Assembly: GCA_016182225.1 (NCBI GenBank)
Contig: JACOXV010000039.1
Span: 1 to 12,242, forward strand
Source of the DNA: Candidatus Levyibacteriota bacterium
GTDB taxonomy: Bacteria > Patescibacteriota > Microgenomatia > Levybacterales > UBA12049
Direction of reading: 5' to 3'
DNA: 12,242 bases
Shown piece by piece: positions 6,708-12,242 of the stretch. A program made the position numbers and the translations under genes. Under the pieces are notes generated by a model. That model was not told the origin of the DNA, did no database searches, and saw nothing but the letters and a program-made list of their open reading frames with translations. Position 1 is the first letter of the stretch. Each line of letters opens with the position of its first letter.

Positions 6708-9700
6708 CCTAATAAAAGATAAAAAAATGAAGGATATAAATATTTTGGATTTTAAATCTCTTAAAATTCTGTTGGCCAGCAAAGAAGATATTATGGGCTG
6801 GAGCTATGGTGAGGTTACAAAGCCTGAAACAATTAACTATAGAACCTTAAGACCAGAAAAAGACGGCTTGTTTGATGAGAGAATTTTCGGACCCACCAAA
6901 GACTGGGAATGTTACTGCGGAAAATACAAAAGAATTAGATATAGAGGAATAGTCTGCGATAAGTGCGGAGTTGAAGTTACTCTTTCCCGCGTAAGACGCG
7001 AGAGAATGGGACACATTGGTTTGGCGTCTCCCGTAGCACACGTTTGGTTCTTCAAAGGATCATCTTCTCCCTTATCTTTGATTCTGGATATGTCTCAGAA
7101 AGATTTGGAAGCTGTTATTTATTATGCCTCATATCTGGTTACAGAAATTGATGATGAGAAAAAGAAAAAAGCTTTTGAGGAGTTCACAAAAACTATTGAG
7201 TCCAGAAAAGAAGTTTTGAAAAAAGAAGTCGAAAAAGAGGAAAAAAACATCAACAAGCAAATTGAAGATAAGAAAAAAGACACGAAGTCCGTAAAAGGTG
7301 AGCAAAAAGCAATAGTAGAACAGGAGTTAGAGCTTTTAAAGCGCCAAAGAACTGCAAGAGTTGAAGAAAGAATCGCAGCAGAAGAAAAGAAAATCGATGA
7401 AATTGCAGATGCACTTAATTCTTTGGTAAAAAGCCTAAAACAGGGATCTGTTCTTTCCGAAGATGAGTACTTCAAGATTTTGGAATATGATATTCCTGTT
7501 TTCTTCACTCTTAAAACCGGTGCAGAGGGTCTTATGGAGCTTATTCAGAAAATGAATTTAGACTCTCTTATTGTAGGTCTTCGAGAAGAAGTAGAAAAAG
7601 CAAAAGGTCAAAAATATCTAAAATTAGTAAAAAGATTAAGACTTCTTGAGATTATTAGAAAAGCAGGAATAAGCCCGGTTGACATGGTTTATACTGTTCT
7701 TCCCGTAATTCCGCCGGATCTTCGGCCTATGGTTCAGCTCTCCGGAGGACGTTTTGCCACATCGGATTTAAACGATCTTTATAGAAGAGTAATTAACAGG
7801 AACAATCGCCTAAAGCATCTTATTGCCTTGGGTGCACCTGAAATAATTCTTAGAAATGAGAAAAGAATGCTTCAGGAAGCAGTAGATTCGCTTATTGATG
7901 CATCCCAAAGAGGAACTCAAGTAGTTTCAGCACCTCTTCGCTCACTTTCCGACATGCTTAGAGGAAAGCAAGGAAGATTTAGACAAAATCTTTTGGGAAA
8001 AAGAGTAGATTATTCAGGAAGATCTGTAATAGTTGTGGGACCGGAACTCTCATTATCTCAATGCGGACTTCCTAAAGAAATGGCGCTTGAGATGTTTAAG
8101 CCCTTTGTTTTACGCGAAGTTATAGTCAGAGGCTATGCCCCCAACATCAAATCTGCAAAAAGATTTATTGAGAAACGTCCGCCTGAAGTTTTTGATATTT
8201 TAGAAGAAATTACAAAAAACCATCCGGTACTTCTTAATCGTGCTCCAACACTTCACAAGCTGGGAATTCAGGCATTTTACCCGGTTCTTATTGAAGGATC
8301 TGCTATTACTCTTCATCCCTGTGTTTGTAAAGGATACAACGCTGACTTTGATGGAGACCAGATGGCAGTACATATTCCTCTCTCGGAGAATGCCCAAAGA
8401 GAAGCAATTGAGCTTATGATGCCTAGAAATAATTTATTAAAGCCTGCAGACGGAAGCCCAATTACTCTTCCTGATAAAGAAATGGCGATCGGAATTTTCT
8501 ATCTTACCAGTATGAATGAAGCCCATAGAGTACCGGAAGAAGAACAGACGTATTTTGGAGAAATAAATGAAGCACTTCTTTCCTATACTTTTGGAAAAGC
8601 AAAATTAAGACAGCCAATAAAAGTAAAATTAGGAAAAGAAATAATTGAGACAACCGTCGGAAGACTCATGTTTAACGAACAGCTTCCGGAAAGCTTTCAT
8701 TTTATCAACGAAGCCGTAAAAGCAACCGGAATTAAAAAAATTGTTACACAAGCTACCAAACATCTTTCAGCGGAAGAAGTTGCAAATCTTATCGACAGGA
8801 TAAAAGCTTTAGGATTCTGGGGTTCTACTGTTTCGGGAATTTCGGTATCGGTATTTGATATGGAAATGGCAAACGAAAAACAGTCTCTTATTGATGCAGC
8901 AGAAAAGAAAGTTGGTGAAATTGAAGCTGAATATCAACAGGGACTTATAACTTACGAAGAAAGAAAAAGACTTGCCAATGATGTTTGGCTTGAAACCACA
9001 GATAAAATCGCGGATCTTACGTGGAATATTATAAAAGGCGATAACATGATAAGAGTCATTATTGATTCTGAAGGAGCTAGAGCCGGAAAAGAACAACTAA
9101 AACAGCTCTCAGCTATGAGAGGGTTGATCTTGGATCCTCTTGGGAAAATCGTCGAGCTTCCTATTAAATCTAACTTCCGGGAGGGTTTATCTATTTTTGA
9201 ATATGTTGCGAGCGCCCGAGGTTCTAGGAAAGGTTTGACAGATTCAGCCCTAAAGACCGCAAACGCAGGATATTTAACCAGAAGACTTGTCGATGTAAGC
9301 CACGACATGATCATTAAAGAAGAAGATTGCGGAACAAAAGAAGGAATAAAGATACAAGCAGAAGACAGACTAAGAACAGCGTCCTTTGCAGATAGAATTT
9401 TGGGAAGGATTGTCGCGGAAAAGGTCGTCTCTCCAAAAACAAAGAAAGAAATATTGAAAGAAGGAGAAGAAATAGATGAAGAAAATGTGGGCGGAATAGT
9501 TGATGCAGGAGTATCTGAAATAACAGTAAGATCTCCTTTAACATGCATACTTCCGTATGGAGTCTGTGCAAACTGTTATGGATGGGACTTTTCTACCAGA
9601 GAGAAAGTAGCATCAGGTGTTCCTGTAGGAGTTATGGCAGCTCAGTCAATTGGAGAACCGGGAACTCAGCTTACCATGAGAGTTAAACATTTTGGAGGAG

Positions 9701-10482
9701 TTGTGATGTCTGACGTAACACAGGGTCTTCCGCGTGTTGAAGAACTTTTCGAAATGAGAACACCAAAAATCCTTTCTCCTATCGCTGAGATTTCAGGAAA
9801 AGTAAGTATTGAGACTACAAATGACGGGTACATTATAAAGCTTACCGGAAAAAGAAAACCGGCCGAGGAAAGAGAATATTTTGTGCCTTTGGCTATGACG
9901 CTTTTGGTCCATGATGGAGATGAAGTGGAAATAGGAACCACCTTTGCTCAGGGATATGTGGATCCAAAAGAACTCTTAAGAATAAGAGGGCTAGTGGATG
10001 CACAGAGATATGTTATTACCGAAGCCCAAAAGGTATATGAGTCCCAGGGAATTATTATTAACGATAAGCATTTTGAGGTCATTTTATCTAAGATGTCAGA
10101 TAAGGTAGTTGTCGAAACAGTAGGAGATACGACACTTATTCCCGGAGACTTTATAACAAAGACCAGATTTGAGGAAATGAATGGGGAAATTCTTACTCAG
10201 GGCGGAGAGCCATCAACTGCAAGACAAACAATTTTGGGTATTACCAAATCCTCTTTATTCTCAGATTCGTGGCTTTCTGCATCATCCTTCCAGGAAACAA
10301 CAAAGGTCCTCACAGAGGCATCTCTTGAAGGGCAGGAAGATAAATTAGTCGGCCTTAAAGAAAATGTAATAATTGGTCGTCTTATCCCTGTAGAGGGTCT
10401 TCCTGTTGGAGAAGAAAGCATAGAAACAGACGTAGTGGTTGAAGAGACTAAGCTTGAAGAAACACCCGCCCAGAGTGTATAA
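6700..10482 (+). CDS. rpoC: DNA-directed RNA polymerase subunit beta'
   Basis: RpoC (1260 aa) carries the catalytic Mg site. The N-terminal zinc ribbon is Cys71, Cys73, Cys86, Cys89. A highly charged coiled-coil insertion spans about 150-250, like that in actinobacterial RpoC. The switch/lid core follows (GKQGRFRQNLLGKRVDYSGR, 422-441), then the Mg-binding loop NADFDGDQM (547-555; Asp549, Asp551, Asp553) and the bridge helix with ALKTANAGYLTRRL (850-863). The second zinc site is Cys877, Cys949, Cys956, Cys959. The trigger loop reads GTQLTMRVKHFGG (988-1000). No large SI3-type insertion follows it. The GTG start at 6700 is supported by GGAGG at 6689-6693, 6 nt away and inside the end of rpoB. 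The 8-nt overlap implies translational coupling. An ATG at 6727 is a weaker alternative start. The C-terminus is acidic. Confidence 0.98.
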   Translation: MNNLIKDKKMKDINILDFKSLKILLASKEDIMGWSYGEVTKPETINYRTLRPEKDGLFDERIFGPTKDWECYCGKYKRIRYRGIVCDKCGVEVTLSRVRRERMGHIGLASPVAHVWFFKGSSSPLSLILDMSQKDLEAVIYYASYLVTEIDDEKKKKAFEEFTKTIESRKEVLKKEVEKEEKNINKQIEDKKKDTKSVKGEQKAIVEQELELLKRQRTARVEERIAAEEKKIDEIADALNSLVKSLKQGSVLSEDEYFKILEYDIPVFFTLKTGAEGLMELIQKMNLDSLIVGLREEVEKAKGQKYLKLVKRLRLLEIIRKAGISPVDMVYTVLPVIPPDLRPMVQLSGGRFATSDLNDLYRRVINRNNRLKHLIALGAPEIILRNEKRMLQEAVDSLIDASQRGTQVVSAPLRSLSDMLRGKQGRFRQNLLGKRVDYSGRSVIVVGPELSLSQCGLPKEMALEMFKPFVLREVIVRGYAPNIKSAKRFIEKRPPEVFDILEEITKNHPVLLNRAPTLHKLGIQAFYPVLIEGSAITLHPCVCKGYNADFDGDQMAVHIPLSENAQREAIELMMPRNNLLKPADGSPITLPDKEMAIGIFYLTSMNEAHRVPEEEQTYFGEINEALLSYTFGKAKLRQPIKVKLGKEIIETTVGRLMFNEQLPESFHFINEAVKATGIKKIVTQATKHLSAEEVANLIDRIKALGFWGSTVSGISVSVFDMEMANEKQSLIDAAEKKVGEIEAEYQQGLITYEERKRLANDVWLETTDKIADLTWNIIKGDNMIRVIIDSEGARAGKEQLKQLSAMRGLILDPLGKIVELPIKSNFREGLSIFEYVASARGSRKGLTDSALKTANAGYLTRRLVDVSHDMIIKEEDCGTKEGIKIQAEDRLRTASFADRILGRIVAEKVVSPKTKKEILKEGEEIDEENVGGIVDAGVSEITVRSPLTCILPYGVCANCYGWDFSTREKVASGVPVGVMAAQSIGEPGTQLTMRVKHFGGVVMSDVTQGLPRVEELFEMRTPKILSPIAEISGKVSIETTNDGYIIKLTGKRKPAEEREYFVPLAMTLLVHDGDEVEIGTTFAQGYVDPKELLRIRGLVDAQRYVITEAQKVYESQGIIINDKHFEVILSKMSDKVVVETVGDTTLIPGDFITKTRFEEMNGEILTQGGEPSTARQTILGITKSSLFSDSWLSASSFQETTKVLTEASLEGQEDKLVGLKENVIIGRLIPVEGLPVGEESIETDVVVEETKLEETPAQSV

Positions 10483-10483
10483 T
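10454..10483 (+). promoter_or_regulatory. Promoter across the rpoC stop codon, for rpsL-rpsG
   Basis: TTGAAG (10454-10459), an 18-nt spacer and a perfect TATAAT (10478-10483) form a plausible sigma-70-type promoter. The TAA of the -10 box is the rpoC stop codon (10480-10482). Transcription would begin near 10490, just before the CTAG-rich palindrome, giving rpsL a structured leader of about 50 nt. There is no terminator between rpoC and rpsL, so read-through from rpoBC is also likely. Confidence 0.5.
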
Positions 10484-10497
10484 ACAAAGCCAGCAAC

Positions 10498-10534
10498 TAG
10501 ATACTAGTAACTAGTGATTAGTATCTAGTATCTA
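10498..10534. repeat. CTAG-rich palindrome between rpoC and rpsL
   Basis: The arm at 10498-10513 pairs with 10519-10534 over 16 positions with one 2x2 mismatch (14 of 16) around a GTGAT loop. The outer 10 bp, TAGATACTAG with CTAGTATCTA, are perfect. CTAG occurs four times in 38 nt, including the base just outside the left arm. No T-run follows, so it is not an intrinsic terminator. It fills nearly all of the intergenic space and ends 5 nt before ATG 10540, where an SD would normally be. Confidence 0.75.
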
Positions 10535-10539
10535 ATATT

Positions 10540-11031
10540 ATGCCTACATTATCGCAATTAGCTAAAAAAGGAAGAAAAAGAAAAATCGGGAAAACAAGAG
10601 TTACAGGACTCAGGCGTCTTTATAATGCAAAAGACAGAATTTATTCAACTGCTATGGCGCCTCAAAAAAGAGGAGTAGTAACGCTTGTTAAAACTATGAC
10701 TCCGAGAAAGCCTAACTCTGCTCTTCGAAAAGTAGCAAGAGTAAAGCTTTCCAATAGAGCCGAAGTGACAGCCTATATCCAGGGAGAAGGCCATGGTCTA
10801 GCAGAACACGGTATAGTATTAGTTCGTGGAGGAAGAGTAAAGGATCTTGCAGGTGTTAAATATCATATTGTTCGAGGAAAATATGATTTAGCAGGAGTCC
10901 AGGGAAGAAAAACTTCAAGAAGCAAATACGGAGCAAAGAGAGGAGGAGGCATGGGACCTAAAGTTGCAGCAGGGGCCACGACAGCAGCGCCGGCACCCGA
11001 AGCGCCAGTTGAAGCACCGCCTGCCGCCTAA
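10540..11031 (+). CDS. rpsL: 30S ribosomal protein S12
   Basis: S12 (uS12, 163 aa) sits at the decoding centre of the small subunit and helps control tRNA selection. Core motifs are PQKRG (41-45), PRKPNSALRK (55-64), GEGHGLAEH (82-90) and RGGRVKDLAGVKYH (96-109), with Asp102 matching the residue often methylthiolated. It is longer than E. coli S12 (124 aa) for two reasons. About 13 residues are inserted before PQKRG, as in many long-type bacterial S12 proteins, and an Ala/Pro-rich tail follows GAKRGGG (from about 142). Arg56 replaces the usual Lys42 (E. coli mature numbering) and Ala104 replaces Pro90. There is no SD before ATG 10540. rpsG follows after 3 nt, so the two are co-transcribed. 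Confidence 0.97.
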   Translation: MPTLSQLAKKGRKRKIGKTRVTGLRRLYNAKDRIYSTAMAPQKRGVVTLVKTMTPRKPNSALRKVARVKLSNRAEVTAYIQGEGHGLAEHGIVLVRGGRVKDLAGVKYHIVRGKYDLAGVQGRKTSRSKYGAKRGGGMGPKVAAGATTAAPAPEAPVEAPPAA

Positions 11032-11034
11032 AAT

Positions 11035-11508
11035 ATGCGAGGAAAAAAAGTAAAAAAAAGAATACCAGAGGGAGACAAAATTTACGGTAATGTAATGGCC
11101 GCCAAATTTATAAACCGCATGATGAGAGACGGCAAAAAAACCATAGCAGAGGGTATTTTTTATGACGCTATGAATCTTCTTTCCCAAAAAGGGGAAAATG
11201 GAATTGAGGTTTTTGAGAGAGCTCTTCAAAATGTCGGTCCGAAGCAGGAAATTAAAGCCAGAAGAGTAGGCGGGGCTTCCTATCAAATTCCTATGGAGGT
11301 TAGAGGAGACAGAAGATCATCCTTGGCTATTCGATGGATCATAGCAGCAGCCAGAAAAAGAGCAAATTCCGAATATCACACGTTTGCCGAAAAATTGGCA
11401 GCAGAACTTCTCTCAGCAGTTAATAATGAAGGAGAAGCTGTAAGAAAAAGAGATACAGTACAAAAAATGGCCGATGCCAACAAGGCATTTTCCCACTTTA
11501 GATTCTAG
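11035..11508 (+). CDS. rpsG: 30S ribosomal protein S7
   Basis: S7 (uS7, 157 aa, normal length) nucleates assembly of the 16S rRNA 3' major domain and lines the E-site region. Family landmarks are VMAAKFINRMMRDGKK (20-35), a segment with NVGPKQEIKARRVGGASYQIP, the RRSSLAIRWII helix, and the C-terminal stretch ending AFSHFRF. The start ATG lies 3 nt after the rpsL stop and has no SD, so translation probably depends on coupling to rpsL. In most bacteria fusA and tuf come next. Here a truncated YdeI-type gene begins 5 nt later instead. Confidence 0.97.
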   Translation: MRGKKVKKRIPEGDKIYGNVMAAKFINRMMRDGKKTIAEGIFYDAMNLLSQKGENGIEVFERALQNVGPKQEIKARRVGGASYQIPMEVRGDRRSSLAIRWIIAAARKRANSEYHTFAEKLAAELLSAVNNEGEAVRKRDTVQKMADANKAFSHFRF

Positions 11509-11513
11509 CGTCA

Positions 11514-11843
11514 ATGAAAACTTTTTATGCTCCGGATAGAAAAACCTGGCGTGATTGGCTTTCGAAAAATCATGACAAGGAAAAAGAAATTTGGCTAATT
11601 TACTATCGTAAATCCTCTGGAAAACCCAGTATTTCTTATAACGATGCAGTGGAAGAAGCTTTGTGTTTTGGCTGGATTGATTCAATCGAAAAAGGTTTGG
11701 ACGCTGAAAGATTTGCCGGCCGCTTTACTCCACGAAAACCCAAAAGCAACTGGTCGTCATCAAACCGCGCCCGCGCCAAGCATTTAATCGAACAAGACCT
11801 TATGACTACCTCCGGCCTCAAAGTTTTACCCCAAGATTTATAA
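11514..11843 (+). CDS. YdeI/OmdA-family protein, C-terminally truncated
   Basis: This 109-aa product matches the N-terminal half of YdeI/OmpD-associated family proteins, which are normally near 190 aa. Recognisable pieces are TWRDWLSKNH (11-20), EIWLIYYRKSSGKPSISYND (25-44), the family hallmark EALCFGWID (48-56), and RFTPRKPKSNWSSSNRARA (70-88), ending soon after a MTTSGLKVL segment. The C-terminal OmdA-like domain is missing, and translation of the DNA after the stop in the other frames shows no remnant of it. Family members have been linked to stress or peptide tolerance; the molecular role is unclear. The start lies 5 nt after rpsG with no SD, so it would be translated by read-through coupling if at all. 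It is probably a transferred or decaying gene fragment rather than a working str-operon member. Confidence 0.75.
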   Translation: MKTFYAPDRKTWRDWLSKNHDKEKEIWLIYYRKSSGKPSISYNDAVEEALCFGWIDSIEKGLDAERFAGRFTPRKPKSNWSSSNRARAKHLIEQDLMTTSGLKVLPQDL

Positions 11844-11883
11844 AACTAATAATGATTAGAGGAATGAGGAATATTACTCTAAT

Positions 11884-11909
11884 ACTTCAATACTTTAAAG
11901 TATTGAAGT
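11884..11909. repeat. Perfect 26-bp palindrome between convergent genes
   Basis: ACTTCAATACTTT (11884-11896) is followed at once by its exact reverse complement (11897-11909). It lies 3 nt from the stop of the TrpR-like gene and 40 nt after the YdeI-like stop. Neither side has a good T-run, so it is not a typical intrinsic terminator, though a bidirectional role is possible. A weaker inverted repeat, ATTAGAG (11855-11861) with CTCTAAT (11877-11883), abuts it on the left. Confidence 0.85.
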
Positions 11910-11912
11910 GGA

Positions 11913-12242
11913 TTAAATATGAGATCTTTTGAGTTTTCTTCTGAATAGTTCTTTTCCCTTTTGACTCTTTTTTTCAAAAGCTATGCTTCCCAATGCTTTG
12001 GGTGGAGAAATTTGAAGCAATAACTCCTCGATCTTATCTATCGTCTCTTCTCTCTTTTGGTGTTCTAGAAAATTATCAACCACCTTTTTATAGCCATTAT
12101 TTGTACCATATTTTAGTTCTAAAGACACTTTCATTATGGTAGGATGCGAGACTTTAAGTGTCTCATCAATCATTTGGTATGTATAGCCTTTTGTAAGAAG
12201 AATTGCTATTGCCAATCTTTTAACCAGCATTATTCGCTCAAC
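11913..12242 (-). CDS. TrpR/YerC-like helix-turn-helix protein, 5' end outside window
   Basis: The visible 109 residues enter open from the right edge (VERIM...), so the ATG at 12230 is probably internal and the true start lies outside. The segment resembles the Trp repressor/YerC-YecD DNA-binding fold: a hydrophobic helix (KRLAIAILLTKGYTY), then a helix-turn-helix (YQMIDETLKVSHPTIMKVSL) with the typical LxVSxxTIxxV pattern, and an LKYGTNNGYKKVV end that matches the family's K-YG-GGY habit. A basic, helical tail follows (FRRKLKRSHI at the C-terminus). Family members are putative transcription regulators. The tryptophan-binding residues cannot be judged from this fragment, and no trp gene is near. 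It converges on the YdeI fragment with the 26-bp palindrome between them. Confidence 0.7.
   Translation of the reverse strand, partial: VERIMLVKRLAIAILLTKGYTYQMIDETLKVSHPTIMKVSLELKYGTNNGYKKVVDNFLEHQKREETIDKIEELLLQISPPKALGSIAFEKKSQKGKELFRRKLKRSHI

Noticed and set aside
814..11900. TACTTTAA or ACTTTAAG recurring at about 814, 3251 and 11891 as a shared regulatory site
   Set aside because: The word is short and AT-rich and the contexts differ (inside a palindrome arm, at a transcription start, inside another palindrome). Chance is enough to explain three hits.
11836..11940. Frameshifted remnant of the missing YdeI C-terminal domain
   Set aside because: Translations of the following DNA in the other + frames show no resemblance to the family's C-terminal half.
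1..12242. CRISPR array, tRNA or rRNA gene, insertion sequence, defence island
   Set aside because: No regularly spaced direct repeats, no cloverleaf or rRNA signature, and no transposase or defence-type protein was seen on either strand.

Overview
This window looks like a chromosomal piece of a Patescibacteria (Candidate Phyla Radiation) bacterium, probably of the Microgenomates type. That assignment is inference. It rests on a compact RpoB (1126 aa) and RpoC with a charged coiled-coil insertion, Shine-Dalgarno (SD) sequences on only some genes, an AT-leaning composition, and a cysteine-bearing GNAT-like protein of a kind I associate with these lineages. No rRNA or tRNA gene is visible to settle it.

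Left part (1-3126). A Rho-independent terminator closes an upstream unit. Two small GNAT-type proteins follow on the + strand. Each has a strong SD and each is preceded by repeat-like or hairpin sequence. Two genes run on the - strand: an unrecognised 193-aa protein and, 8 nt downstream, an M20-family metallopeptidase/deacylase. The M20 gene appears to have its own extended -10 box built into the stop codon of the gene before it, placed so that its mRNA would be leaderless.

Centre (3127-11508). A divergent intergenic region carries a TTGACA/TATAAA promoter, then a short leader with a terminator-like hairpin and U-tract before rpoB. rpoB and rpoC overlap by 8 nt. A second promoter straddles the rpoC stop codon. 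It is followed by a CTAG-rich palindrome, then rpsL (S12) and rpsG (S7), 3 nt apart. This joins the rpoBC and str gene sets, but rplKAJL is absent upstream, and fusA and tuf are absent downstream.

Right end (11509-12242). Only 5 nt after rpsG lies a YdeI/OmdA-family gene that lacks its usual C-terminal half. A perfect 26-bp palindrome separates it from a convergent, edge-truncated TrpR-like helix-turn-helix gene.

I found no clear new multi-gene system. The best leads are the possible rpoB leader attenuator, unusual residues in the RNA polymerase and ribosome active regions (a trigger loop reading MRVKHFGG, a rifampicin pocket with several non-consensus contacts, S12 with Arg at the streptomycin Lys42 position), promoters embedded in stop codons, and the structured intergenic repeats.
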